Positions 17,354 through 25,247 of a DNA stretch of 41,694 nt are shown piece by piece. The position numbers and the translations under genes are program-made. The notes below the pieces were generated by a model. That model made no database searches, had not been told where the DNA came from, and saw only the letters and a list, made by a program, of their open reading frames with translations. The stretch comes from an uncultured Alphaproteobacteria bacterium (lineage in GTDB: Bacteria > Pseudomonadota > Alphaproteobacteria > Rs-D84): contig CAKQSE010000010.1 in assembly GCA_934272785.1 (NCBI GenBank), positions 1 through 41,694 of the forward strand, read 5' to 3'. Every line of letters starts with the position of its first letter. The first letter of the stretch is position 1.

Positions 17354-19006
17354 ATGAACTTGTATAAATATGTATCAGATGCGATAAACGATAAACTGGG
17401 CGTGGCGGTTAAACTGGACGTGCCACGCAACCGCGAATTTGGCGATTTTGCCACAAATGCCGCAATGGTCATGGCGAAAAATGCCGGCAAAAATCCACGC
17501 GAATTGGCGGGCGAATTATTACCCAAACTGCGCGAATTGGACTTTGTTGCCGACGCATCAATTGCGGGCCCAGGCTTTATCAACATTAAATTGCGCGATG
17601 ATTTTATTTGGCACGCCGCAGATGGCACGCAAAAACCGCATGCCGCGCAACCGCTGAAAATAGATTTGGATTACGGCGGATACAACGTGGGCAAGGCATT
17701 GCATATCGGGCACCTGCGCACAACAATCGTGGGCGATACATTTAACCGCATTGCAAAATCGCTGGGGCATACGACAAAAAGTTATAATCACATTGGCGAC
17801 TGGGGTCGTCCGATGGGGCTGATTATCGCGTGGATTATGGAATACGGCATGCCGGACACCGCCGCGGAATTAAACAAAATCTATCCGGCATCAACCACAC
17901 GCGCCAAATCTGATGACGCATGGATGGCCCGTGCCAAGGAAATAACCGCAAAATTGCAGGCGGGCGACCCAGAATGCAAGCGTATTTATGACGCATTTAT
18001 GAAAATATCACTGGCACAAATGGACACTGTGCTGCGCCGGTTAAACGTATTGCCATTTGACGCAACAATGGGCGAACGTGGCGTTGCCGAATACGTCCCA
18101 GAAATGCAGAAAATATTAGAATCGCAAAATCTGTTGACGCTGGACGATGGGGCAATGATTGTGAACATCAAACGCGACGATGACCGCGCGCCAATGCCAC
18201 CGTTGATGTTCCGCACCAGTGCCGACACCCAGACATATGCCGCCGCAGACCTGTCGGCGATATATTACCGCACCAAAACAGACAACCCGGATATTATCGG
18301 ATACTTTACCGATTCCCGCCAGAATCTGCATTTTCAACAGGTATTTCGTGCCGCCCGCCTGGCAAAAATCACCGACGCCGAATTATTCCACACCGGGTTC
18401 GGTGCGCTGACCGGGGCCGACGGCAAACCGTTCAAGACCCGCGATGGTGGCGTGGCAGAATTGCTGGATATTTTGGACACTGCGCGCGACGCCGTGCGCG
18501 CCCGCGTAACAGACGCCGGCAAACAACTGGACGATGACACAATTGACGCAATTGCATTGGCGGCGGTCAAATTCAACGATCTGATTCACGATGTTCGCGC
18601 CGATTATGTATTTGACCCGAACCAAATCACCAGTTTCGAGGGCCGCACCGGACCATACATATTATATACCGCCGTGCGTCTGAATTCGGTTTTGCGCCGG
18701 GCAGGGGACACAGGTACCGCCAAACTGACCGAATTGACACCGGACGAACGCAATCTGTTGATTGAAATTTTGGACTTTGAACGCACGGTCCAGGCCGCAT
18801 TTGATAATCGCGCGACCGACATGATTGCGAACTATGCATACGATTTGTGCCAGTTGATAAATTCGTTTTATCACAATTGCCCGATTTTGCGCGACGACGT
18901 TCCGTCTGACGCCCGGGCACAACGTTTGCACATCGTGCGCATTGCCGCCGACGCGCTGGGGCGCGCAATTGACCTGATGGGTCTGCGCGTGCCAAACGAA
19001 ATGTAA
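17354..19006 (+). CDS. argS: Arginyl-tRNA synthetase (550 aa)
   Basis: Class I synthetase that charges tRNA-Arg. N-terminal additional domain (about 1-90), then the DYGGYNVGKALHIGHLRTTI block with the HIGH signature (about 106-125), HIGDWGRPMGLI downstream, and the C-terminal anticodon-binding domain with EGRTGPYILYTAVRL. Most ArgS proteins lack a canonical KMSK motif and none is obvious here. Full length. The ribosome binding site is weak (ACGGGT). A strong terminator begins in the stop codon. Confidence 0.97.
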   Translation: MNLYKYVSDAINDKLGVAVKLDVPRNREFGDFATNAAMVMAKNAGKNPRELAGELLPKLRELDFVADASIAGPGFINIKLRDDFIWHAADGTQKPHAAQPLKIDLDYGGYNVGKALHIGHLRTTIVGDTFNRIAKSLGHTTKSYNHIGDWGRPMGLIIAWIMEYGMPDTAAELNKIYPASTTRAKSDDAWMARAKEITAKLQAGDPECKRIYDAFMKISLAQMDTVLRRLNVLPFDATMGERGVAEYVPEMQKILESQNLLTLDDGAMIVNIKRDDDRAPMPPLMFRTSADTQTYAAADLSAIYYRTKTDNPDIIGYFTDSRQNLHFQQVFRAARLAKITDAELFHTGFGALTGADGKPFKTRDGGVAELLDILDTARDAVRARVTDAGKQLDDDTIDAIALAAVKFNDLIHDVRADYVFDPNQITSFEGRTGPYILYTAVRLNSVLRRAGDTGTAKLTELTPDERNLLIEILDFERTVQAAFDNRATDMIANYAYDLCQLINSFYHNCPILRDDVPSDARAQRLHIVRIAADALGRAIDLMGLRVPNEM

Positions 19007-19032
19007 AAAAACGCCCATCCGGGCGTTTTTTT
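19005..19032 (+). terminator. Terminator of argS
   Basis: AAAAAACGCCC-ATCC-GGGCGTTTTTTT overlapping the stop codon. Confidence 0.9.
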
Positions 19033-19033
19033 G

Positions 19034-19117
19034 TGATAAAGTGATTCAGTGATAAAGTGAAAAAGTTGTATCACTGTTTCACTCTATCACTTTGTCACTA
19101 TATCACTTCCTCACTTT
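19034..19117. repeat. GTGATAAA/TATCAC repeat cluster
   Basis: Four GTGA-type units on the plus strand (TGATAAAGTGATTCAGTGAT and on) face several inverse TCACT units (TATCACTGTTTCACTCTATC and on), forming an imperfect inverted repeat. Same word family as 9227-9290 and 10002-10063. It sits between the argS terminator and the rplM promoter. Confidence 0.7.
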
Positions 19118-19149
19118 TATACGGTATTATTATACCGCACGGATTTTTC

Positions 19150-19178
19150 TTGACATTTCTGGGGTGTTGCGTCATAAT
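19150..19178 (+). promoter_or_regulatory. Promoter of rplM-rpsI
   Basis: Perfect TTGACA (19150-19155), a 17-bp spacer and CATAAT (19173-19178). Start near 19185, giving a leader of about 34 nt with AAGGG ahead of the ATG. Confidence 0.8.
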
Positions 19179-19218
19179 ACGTGCGCTAAATTAAATAACC
19201 ATACAAGGGAAAACAACA

Positions 19219-19692
19219 ATGGCAGCGACAAAATCGTTAAAAAAGTGTGAATTGGATGCCAAATGGTATCTGATTGACGCAACCGATTGCACGTTGGGAC
19301 GTTTGGCGGCATTTACTGCGAACATCCTGCGTGGCAAGAACAAGCCAACATGGACACCGAACATGGATTGCGGCGATCATGTTATCATTATCAACGCGGA
19401 CAAGGTTGCATTGTCTGGTAAAAAAGCGGACAAGACCAAATTCTTTTGGCACTCTCTGTGGACCGGCAGCACCAAGGAACGCACACTGGGCCAGATGCGC
19501 GAAGAAAAACCAGAACAGTTGGTTTTCAACGCGGTAAAACGTATGATGGGCCGTCGCACGGCGGTTGCATTGGCGAACCAGCGTTTGACAAAACTGCACA
19601 TCTATGCGGGTGCGGAACACAAACACGCCGCCCAGAAACCAGTTGTTATCAATTTTGCCGAATTGAATCGTAAAAACAAAAGGGGCGAATAA
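19219..19692 (+). CDS. rplM: 50S ribosomal protein L13 (157 aa)
   Basis: Large-subunit protein. Recognised by KWYLIDATDCTLGRLA (about 15-30), GDHVIIINADKVALSG (about 52-67), and the MMGRRTAVALANQRLTKLHIYAG block with HKHAAQKP (about 113-147). Length typical for alphaproteobacteria. ATG 19219 has AAGGGAAAA upstream and a strong promoter. The stop overlaps the rpsI start (TAATG), the classic L13-S9 operon. Confidence 0.98.
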   Translation: MAATKSLKKCELDAKWYLIDATDCTLGRLAAFTANILRGKNKPTWTPNMDCGDHVIIINADKVALSGKKADKTKFFWHSLWTGSTKERTLGQMREEKPEQLVFNAVKRMMGRRTAVALANQRLTKLHIYAGAEHKHAAQKPVVINFAELNRKNKRGE

Positions 19693-20183
19693 TGACAGAA
19701 ACTAAAAAAACTGCAACAACTGCAAAGACAGTAAAGAAAGCCGCCCCGGCGAAAAAAGCGACAACCAAGAAAGCCGAAGTTGCCAGCGTAAAATTAAACG
19801 GCGCGACATATGCAACCGGCAAACGTAAAGATTCCGTTGCACGCGTGTACTTGGTCCCGGGCAAGGGCAACATCTTTGTCAACGAAATCCCAGCCGACAA
19901 ATATTTCCGTCGTCCGGTGTTGCAAATGATTATCGCCCAGCCGTTCGGTGTTACCAAACGCGAAACCGCATACGACATCCACGCGATGGTTATGGGTGGC
20001 GGTTTGTCTGGCCAGGCTGGTGCCGTTAAACACGGTATTTCCAAGGCCCTGGAAAAAATCGAACCAGAATTGCGTCCGGCGTTAAAGGCCGCAGGTTTCT
20101 TGACCCGCGACAGCCGTGTCGTTGAACGTAAGCACTTTGGTCACCACAAGGCGCGTCGTTCGACCCAGTTCAGCAAACGTTAA
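19692..20183 (+). CDS. rpsI: 30S ribosomal protein S9 (163 aa)
   Basis: Small-subunit protein whose C-terminal tail reaches the P-site tRNA. Core from about residue 35: ATGKRKDSVARVYLVPGKG, GGGLSGQAGAVKHGISKAL, and the tail HKARRSTQFSKR. The N-terminus (about 1-32) is a Lys/Ala/Thr-rich extension (KKAAPAKKATTKKAE) of the kind seen in alphaproteobacterial S9. Coupled to rplM by a one-base overlap; a terminator follows. Confidence 0.98.
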   Translation: MTETKKTATTAKTVKKAAPAKKATTKKAEVASVKLNGATYATGKRKDSVARVYLVPGKGNIFVNEIPADKYFRRPVLQMIIAQPFGVTKRETAYDIHAMVMGGGLSGQAGAVKHGISKALEKIEPELRPALKAAGFLTRDSRVVERKHFGHHKARRSTQFSKR

Positions 20184-20199
20184 TATTTGCGAACAATTC

Positions 20200-20228
20200 A
20201 AAATCCCGCAAAATGCGGGATTTTTTAT
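20200..20228 (+). terminator. Terminator of rplM-rpsI
   Basis: AAAATCCCGCA-AAA-TGCGGGATTTTTT, a perfect stem followed by a T run. Confidence 0.9.
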
Positions 20229-20289
20229 TATTGCGTTTATAAAAAAAGCGTGCAATAATCACACGGCAATTACATTTTAGGGGAACAAT

Positions 20290-21603
20290 ATGTTTACAAA
20301 AGAAAAAATCAAAGATTTGCATTATTCCGTGAACGGAACGATTTCTGCGGCCGACGTCCAGGCTGCGGCGGACGAAATTTTGACCGAATACGGCAAAACC
20401 GCAAAAATGCCAGGATTCCGTCCGGGTCATATTCCATTATCGGTCCTGCGCCAGAAATTCAACGCATCTGCCACGTCCGAGGCTGTTGATAAACTGATGA
20501 ACAAAGACCTGAACGATTTTATCGCGGACAAGAAAATCCGTTTGGCGGGCGCACCAAAGGCCGACCTGGCCGGGTGGGAATTCGGCAAAGATGTTGAATA
20601 CACATTGGAATTTGACATTTTACCAACATTGCCAGCCATCGACCTGGAAAAATTCACTGTGACCAAGAAAACAACGACATTGGACGAAAAAGAAGTCGAT
20701 AACGCGATTGAAAACCTGCGCCGCAGCCGCAGCACCGCCGAAAAACAGGCTGATTCTTACCAGGCGGCCAATGGCGACACCGCAGTAATTGATTTCAAGG
20801 GATTCATCGGCGACGACGCATTCGAAGGTGGCGCGGCCGAAAAGCATCACCTGATTTTGGGCTCTGGCGCATTTATCCCGGGATTCGAAGACCAGATTAT
20901 CGGTCACAAGGCCGGCGACGAATTTGACGTCAACGTTAAATTCCCAAAAGAATATCATGCCGAAAACCTGGCGGGCAAGGACGCACGCTTTGCGGTCAAG
21001 GTTCACGAAGTTCGCAAGCATATCTTGCCAGAATTGACCGACGAATTTGCCAAAACCGTTGGCCAGGAATCTGTTGACGCATTGCGTGAACACATCCGCA
21101 AAATCTATAATGACCAGTATGCCGAGGCCGCACAACGCGACATGCGCAACGAATTGCTGGACATCTTGGCAGACAAGGTTAAACTGGATTTGCCAGAAAC
21201 ATTGGTCGAACAAGAATTGGGCATGGCAAAATCAGAACACGATCGCAATCACGCGAATTGTGGCGACAATTGCAAATCTGACGACCACAAATGGGACGAA
21301 AAGAAAGAACGCAAGGAAGCCGAACGTCGCGTTAAACTGGGTCTGATTTTGGCCGAGTGGGGCACCCAGAACAAGGTGGAAGTGACCCGCGACGACCTGC
21401 AACAAGCCGTCTGGGCCGAAGCGTCACGCTATCCAGATCCGAAACAGGTGTTTGAATTCTATAACAAGAATCAAAATGCCTTGGCAATGCTGCGCGGTAT
21501 GATTTTTGAACGCAAGGCATTGGACGCAATGTTGACCCACGTCAAACAGAAAGAAAAAGCAGTAAAGCCCGAAGAATTGTTTCAGGCCGCAACTGTAAAA
21601 TAA
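20290..21603 (+). CDS. tig: Trigger factor (437 aa) with a Cys/His insert
   Basis: Ribosome-bound chaperone with peptidyl-prolyl isomerase activity. N-terminal ribosome-binding domain with GFRPGHIP (42-49) in place of the usual GFRxGxxP; FKBP-type domain (about 150-245; DFKGFIGDDAFEGG, FIPGFEDQIIG); helical C-terminal domain to residue 437. An unusual segment at about 315-336 (SEHDRNHANCGDNCKSDDHK) has H317, H321, C324, C328 and H333 spaced like a metal site. AGGGGAAC precedes ATG 20290. A weak promoter candidate (TTGCGT at 20231, AATAAT at 20254) lies upstream. clpP, clpX and lon do not follow. Confidence 0.96.
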   Translation: MFTKEKIKDLHYSVNGTISAADVQAAADEILTEYGKTAKMPGFRPGHIPLSVLRQKFNASATSEAVDKLMNKDLNDFIADKKIRLAGAPKADLAGWEFGKDVEYTLEFDILPTLPAIDLEKFTVTKKTTTLDEKEVDNAIENLRRSRSTAEKQADSYQAANGDTAVIDFKGFIGDDAFEGGAAEKHHLILGSGAFIPGFEDQIIGHKAGDEFDVNVKFPKEYHAENLAGKDARFAVKVHEVRKHILPELTDEFAKTVGQESVDALREHIRKIYNDQYAEAAQRDMRNELLDILADKVKLDLPETLVEQELGMAKSEHDRNHANCGDNCKSDDHKWDEKKERKEAERRVKLGLILAEWGTQNKVEVTRDDLQQAVWAEASRYPDPKQVFEFYNKNQNALAMLRGMIFERKALDAMLTHVKQKEKAVKPEELFQAATVK

Positions 21604-21628
21604 AAAACGCCCGTTTGGGCGTTTTTTT
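21602..21628. terminator. Bidirectional terminator between tig and the 21644 gene
   Basis: AAAAAACGCCC-GTTT-GGGCGTTTTTTT, with A and T runs on both sides. It serves tig and probably also the convergent minus-strand gene ending at 21644. Confidence 0.85.
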
Positions 21629-21643
21629 ATTGTGGTGTTATCT

Positions 21644-22087
21644 TTACCGTGCGTTTTGCTTGCGCTGTTCCAATTCCTTGCGGCGCAGGCCCATAAACGC
21701 CGCACCGGCAACACCCGCGTGCAGCATACCGACCGCCCACCACGGGGTATATGTTTCGGTATTGCATACTTTATCAAATTCGTCAGATGATTCTTCTTCG
21801 TCAATCCATGAATTTTCATAGTAATCGCCGTTTTCATCAACCGGAATACGTTTGCCATCGGTCGTTTTGATATAGCAATGTGCCGCCGGGCGATATTCGC
21901 TTGATACGTATGTTGTGTGTTCTGGATTTGGATTCAACGAATACGCACATTCAAAACGGTGCGCCAATGACGCGTCATCCATAAAATACAGCCCCTTGTT
22001 CGGCATAAAGTGCGCCGCTATGCCAATCAATGGCACGACAACCGCGCTGGTTAAAACTGATTTTGCAATATTCTTTGCAGTGCTCAT
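21644..22087 (-). CDS. Hypothetical membrane protein with two spans (147 aa)
   Basis: I do not recognise the family. Two hydrophobic segments lie near the ends (about residues 9-28, VLTSAVVVPLIGIAAHF, and about 115-133, WWAVGMLHAGVAGAAFMGL). Between them is an acidic domain of about 85 residues with two Cys (CAYSLNPNP, HCYIK) and an Asp/Glu-rich tract (WIDEEESSDEFDKVC). The C-terminus is basic. ATG 22087 was chosen because AAGGGAG lies 6 nt upstream; a TTG at 22093 is in frame but too close to it. A good promoter is at 22118-22145. The acidic domain probably faces the periplasm. Confidence 0.75.
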   Translation of the reverse strand: MSTAKNIAKSVLTSAVVVPLIGIAAHFMPNKGLYFMDDASLAHRFECAYSLNPNPEHTTYVSSEYRPAAHCYIKTTDGKRIPVDENGDYYENSWIDEEESSDEFDKVCNTETYTPWWAVGMLHAGVAGAAFMGLRRKELEQRKQNAR

Positions 22088-22117
22088 TATCAACTCCCTT
22101 GGTGATTTATTGCTCTT

Positions 22118-22145
22118 ACTATATTACAAAATATTATTTTGTCAA
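22118..22145 (-). promoter_or_regulatory. Promoter of the 147-residue membrane-protein gene
   Basis: On the minus strand, perfect TTGACA (22140-22145), a 16-bp spacer and TATAGT (22118-22123). Confidence 0.7.
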
Positions 22146-22160
22146 CAAATATATTACATC

Positions 22161-22189
22161 TTGATTTTGCAAAAAAATCCATGTATAAT
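22161..22189 (+). promoter_or_regulatory. Promoter of rpsA
   Basis: TTGATT (22161-22166), a 17-bp spacer and a perfect TATAAT (22184-22189). Start near 22196, giving a leader of about 120 nt. Confidence 0.75.
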
Positions 22190-22266
22190 CAGAGCGATTT
22201 TGCGGGTGGGCGCATTATCAATCCGACTAACCCCACAAGTCCCCCATAGATTTTTTGGATGGCTGC

Positions 22267-22294
22267 GCCACCCGAAGCATCTGCGAAGGGTGGC
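22267..22294 (+). promoter_or_regulatory. Hairpin in the rpsA leader
   Basis: GCCACCC (22267-22273) pairs with GGGTGGC (22288-22294). Inside, GCA/TGC pairs across a symmetric GAA/GAA internal loop. It lies 22 nt before the rpsA ATG, which has no Shine-Dalgarno of its own. The only SD-like sequence (GAAGGGTGG) is in the hairpin and points at an out-of-frame ATG at 22304 (13 codons, ending inside rpsA). Candidate S1 autoregulatory site; it could also be a stray repeat. Confidence 0.45.
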
Positions 22295-22316
22295 AAACTT
22301 TGTATGAAATTTTCTT

Positions 22317-24005
22317 ATGAAAGATTTATCCAAAGATTTATTTAATCCTATCTCTGGCGAAGACTTTGTCCAGATGTTCGACAAGAACTATGGCAACCAA
22401 GAAACTTTGCAGGGTTATGCAACCAAGGGAACCGTCAAAGACATCCGTGGCGATTTCGCAATGGTTGACGTTGGCCTGAAATCCGAAGGTCGCGTTCCAT
22501 TGAAAGAATTCGGCGCATCTGTCCCGGCCGTTGGCGATATCATCGACGTTTTTGTTGAACGTTATGAATCCCGCGAAGGCACAGCTGTTCTGTCTTATAC
22601 CAAGGCCCGCGCTGAAAAAGCATGGAAAGATTTGGAAAAGACCGTTGCCGAAGGCATTGACCCAGAGGGCACAATTATCGACGTTGTTCGCGGTGGTTAC
22701 ACCGTTGACTTGGGCGGCGTATTTGCATTTATGCCATCGTCCCAGGTTGACCACAAACCTGTTCGCGACGCAAAGTCTCTGATTGGTTTAAAGGACAAAT
22801 TCCGCGTTTTGAAAATGGACGCATTGCGCACGAACGCAATCGTATCACGTCGCGCGATTCAGTCTGATTCCATCGCGGCCGCACAACGCGAAGCGATGAA
22901 GAACATCACACTGGGTGCCGTTATCGAAGGTACCGTCAAGAACATCACAGATTACGGTGTGTTCGTTGATTTGGGCGGCATCGACGGTTTGCTGCACGTG
23001 ACAGACCTGTCCTGGAAACGCGTAAATCACCCACGCGAATTGGTTCACGTTGGTGAAAAAATCAAGGTCAAGGTTATCCAGTTCGATCCAGAATCCCATC
23101 GTATCTCGCTGGGTGCGAAACAATTGGAAGCAGATCCTTGGGATACCGCGTCCCGCGCGTTCAACGTTGGCGACACAGTATCAGGCAAGGTTTCATCTAT
23201 CACTGATTACGGTGCATTTATTGACCTGGGCAACAATATCGAAGGCTTGGTTCACATGTCTGAACTGTCCTGGACAAACAAAAACATCCACCCCAGCAAG
23301 GTTTTGCAGGCTGGCCAGGATGTCAACGTTGTTGTCTTGGGTATTGACCAGGAAAAACGTCGTATCTCGTTGGGTTACAAACAGTTGCAACCAAATCCAT
23401 GGAAGCAGTTTGCCGAAACCCACAATGTTGGCGACGTTGTAACCGGCCCAATCAAGAACACAACCGAATTCGGTCTGTTTGTTCAGTTGACCCCAGAATT
23501 GGACGGTATGGTTCACATTTCCGACCTGTCTTGGAATAAACTGGACGAAGAAGAACTGAAAAAGTTCGTTCGTGGCCAGGAAGTGACAGCGAAAATCTTG
23601 GACATCAATCCAGAAAAAGAACGCGTCACACTGGGCATCAAACAATTGACCGAAGGTGCAGACAGCAAGAACGCCGCCATCAAGAAAGGCGCGGTTGTTT
23701 CCGGCACTGTATCTGAAATCACACCAGACGAATTGATTTTGGCATTGCCAAATGAAATCCGCGGTGTTATCCGTCGCACAGACCTGTCACGCGAAAAAGC
23801 GGAACAGGACACCAGCAAATTCAAAGTGGGCGACACAGTCGAAGCATCTGTTGTTTCTGTCGAAGACAACACTGTTAAACTGTCCATCCGCGCATTGCAG
23901 GTGACCCTGGAAAAACAGGCCGTCAAAGAATACGCCAACCAGGCCGACAGCGGCTCTGTCTTGGGCGACATCTTGGGCGCAGCGATTGAAAACAGCAAAA
24001 AATAA
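22317..24005 (+). CDS. rpsA: 30S ribosomal protein S1 (562 aa)
   Basis: mRNA-binding ribosomal protein. It is built of consecutive S1 OB-fold domains, six in all to judge from length and repeat spacing. The best are ITDYGVFVDLGGIDGLLHVTDLSW, VSSITDYGAFIDLGNNIEGLVHMSELSW and IKNTTEFGLFVQLTPELDGMVHISDLSW, each followed by the RISLGxKQL pattern. The first two domains (about 30-170) and the last (about 450-525) are more diverged, as is normal. Length matches E. coli S1 (557 aa). ATG 22317 lacks a Shine-Dalgarno, a known feature of some rpsA mRNAs. The neighbour is adk rather than the more usual cmk. Confidence 0.97.
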   Translation: MKDLSKDLFNPISGEDFVQMFDKNYGNQETLQGYATKGTVKDIRGDFAMVDVGLKSEGRVPLKEFGASVPAVGDIIDVFVERYESREGTAVLSYTKARAEKAWKDLEKTVAEGIDPEGTIIDVVRGGYTVDLGGVFAFMPSSQVDHKPVRDAKSLIGLKDKFRVLKMDALRTNAIVSRRAIQSDSIAAAQREAMKNITLGAVIEGTVKNITDYGVFVDLGGIDGLLHVTDLSWKRVNHPRELVHVGEKIKVKVIQFDPESHRISLGAKQLEADPWDTASRAFNVGDTVSGKVSSITDYGAFIDLGNNIEGLVHMSELSWTNKNIHPSKVLQAGQDVNVVVLGIDQEKRRISLGYKQLQPNPWKQFAETHNVGDVVTGPIKNTTEFGLFVQLTPELDGMVHISDLSWNKLDEEELKKFVRGQEVTAKILDINPEKERVTLGIKQLTEGADSKNAAIKKGAVVSGTVSEITPDELILALPNEIRGVIRRTDLSREKAEQDTSKFKVGDTVEASVVSVEDNTVKLSIRALQVTLEKQAVKEYANQADSGSVLGDILGAAIENSKK

Positions 24006-24027
24006 TTTACGATTGTAAATTATTCCT

Positions 24028-24061
24028 AAATCCCCGACGGCCTTGTCGGGGGTTTGTTTTT
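24028..24061 (+). terminator. Terminator of rpsA
   Basis: CCCCGAC-GGCCTT-GTCGGGG stem with an AAAT tract before it and GTTTGTTTTTGT after it. Confidence 0.85.
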
Positions 24062-24062
24062 G

Positions 24063-24071
24063 TGATACAAT
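24063..24071 (+). promoter_or_regulatory. Extended -10 ahead of adk
   Basis: TGATACAAT just after the rpsA terminator. A start near 24078 would make the adk message almost leaderless (ATG 24081). No good -35 is visible, so this is tentative. Confidence 0.35.
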
Positions 24072-24080
24072 GGTGACGTT

Positions 24081-24641
24081 ATGAAGAAAGATTTGATTGT
24101 TTTAATGGGCGCACCGGGCGCGGGCAAGGGCACATTTGCACGCATGCTGGGCGAACGTAAAAAATATTGCTATGTTGAAACTGGCGCACTGTTGCGCACA
24201 TTACCATCGGACAGCCCGATTGGCCAAATGGTTGCGCGAGGCGAATTGGTTCCGGACGAAGGACTGTTTGAATTGATGCACGCCCAGATTTGCAGTGGCA
24301 CCGACGTATTGCTGGACGGCTTTCCGCGCACATTGTCCCAGGCACAATGGCTGGTCAAATCATATGCGCGCGATTTTAATATCCATGTAATCTATCTGGA
24401 TATCCCAGAAAGCGTTATTGAACACCGCCTGAACAAACGCCATGCCGAGGGCAGCAACCGCGCCGACGACGCCAACGCGGCAATTGTTCAGCGTCGCATA
24501 ACGACGTTCTGGAACATAACAATGCCGGCGATTGAATGGCTGCGCACGGCACCCGGCATAAAATTCAGCGACGTTGATGTCAGTGGCCCAGACGTGAACG
24601 AAAATTTCGCCAACATCACCACCGCATTGGGGAAAAATTAG
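24081..24641 (+). CDS. adk: Adenylate kinase, short form (186 aa)
   Basis: Converts ATP plus AMP to two ADP. P-loop GAPGAGKGT (10-18), the AMP-binding region VETGALLR (about 33-40), and DGFPRTLSQAQW (about 78-89) are all present. The LID region is reduced: after RLNKRHAEGSNRADD the chain goes straight to the IVQRRITTF helix, so this is the short type without a Zn LID. The RBS is weak (GGTGA). A different P-loop NMP kinase is unlikely given DGFPRT. Repeats follow instead of another gene. Confidence 0.92.
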   Translation: MKKDLIVLMGAPGAGKGTFARMLGERKKYCYVETGALLRTLPSDSPIGQMVARGELVPDEGLFELMHAQICSGTDVLLDGFPRTLSQAQWLVKSYARDFNIHVIYLDIPESVIEHRLNKRHAEGSNRADDANAAIVQRRITTFWNITMPAIEWLRTAPGIKFSDVDVSGPDVNENFANITTALGKN

Positions 24642-24694
24642 GACATAGATAATAGATAGCGAGCAAATACGAGCACTCAATTGTCATTCCTGCT

Positions 24695-24732
24695 CCGGGT
24701 CCCGCGGAATTGGTAAATTCCGTGGGTGGGCA
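24695..24732. repeat. AATT-centred palindromic element, copy 2
   Basis: CCCGCGGAATTGGTAAATTC followed by CGTGGGTGGG. It interrupts a TCATTCCTGC...GCAGGAATAGGG repeat whose uninterrupted form is at 444-473 and 9675-9703, so it looks like an insertion into the palindrome centre. Confidence 0.65.
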
Positions 24733-24893
24733 AGTGCAGGAATAGGGACCGTGCAGTGCGAGCAACGCGAGCAAAATAAAAGACCACCCCGGCCTGCGGC
24801 CACCCCTCCACCGGAGGGGAACTTGGTACACAGCATAAAAAACATTGTGTCTAGAAAATAAGAATCAATACACAAAACATCGTCACCCCGACG

Positions 24894-24932
24894 CCCGGGC
24901 CCCGCAAAATTGAAAATTTTGTGGGTGGTTCC
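24894..24932. repeat. AATT-centred palindromic element, copy 3
   Basis: CCCCGCAAAATTGAAAATTT followed by TGTGGGTGG. The arms are changed compensatorily (CAAAATT/AATTTTG against CGGAATT/AAATTCY in the other copies), so the stem is conserved. Confidence 0.65.
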
Positions 24933-25081
24933 CGGAGGGGAACTTGTTGCGTTTCCCATTGCCAACCTGGAGTTCCCCTCTGGCCAGAGGGGTGCCCGCC
25001 AGGGCGGGGTGTCGTAAAAAAACGCATGTATAAAATCCGTTACAGCCCGCGCCCAGTGTGGTGTTGCACGTAAAAATTAAT

Positions 25082-25111
25082 GCCGAAAAAAAACGGTGGT
25101 TTTTTTTCGGC
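25082..25111 (-). repeat. A8/T8 hairpin
   Basis: Perfect 12-bp stem: GCCGAAAAAAAA (25082-25093) pairs with 25100-25111, loop CGGTGG. A related half-copy (GCCGAAAAAAAAACACCG) is at about 25165-25183. It may be an attenuator for the minus-strand promoter at 25127-25156. Confidence 0.55.
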
Positions 25112-25126
25112 GTATTTACGATGGGA

Positions 25127-25156
25127 ATTGTAACCGATTTTTAGGCTTTCTGTCAA
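25127..25156 (-). promoter_or_regulatory. Orphan minus-strand promoter
   Basis: On the minus strand, perfect TTGACA (25151-25156), an 18-bp spacer and TACAAT (25127-25132). A start near 25120 leads straight into the hairpin at 25111-25082, then about 60 nt to a T7 run (about 25016-25022). There is no ORF behind it. A short untranslated RNA is possible. Confidence 0.4.
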
Positions 25157-25247
25157 CCATATAGTGCCGAAAAAAAAACACCGTTTTTATCAACGTGCGA
25201 ATTCGGATGTTTATACATAATACTCTACATAAACAAAGGAAGGCATT

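Larger units (their letters stand above)
24642..25247. repeat. Second gene-free repeat island, upstream of the autotransporter
   Basis: I see no gene here. Elements: a TGTCATTCCTGC palindrome split by an AATT element, then its GTGCAGTGCGAGCAACGCGAGC tail (24682-24772); CCCCTCCACCGGAGGGG (about 24803-24820); CACCCCGACGCCCGGG with a second AATT element and CCCGGAGGGGAAC (24882-24943); CCCCTCTGGCCAGAGGGG plus CCCGCCAGGGCGGGGTGTCG (24975-25014); an A8/T8 hairpin (25082-25111) and a partial copy of it (25165-25188). A minus-strand promoter lies at 25127-25156. Confidence 0.75.

Noticed and set aside
22154..22384. 76-codon minus-strand ORF over the rpsA leader
   Set aside because: Antisense of the rpsA promoter, hairpin and start; no expression signals.
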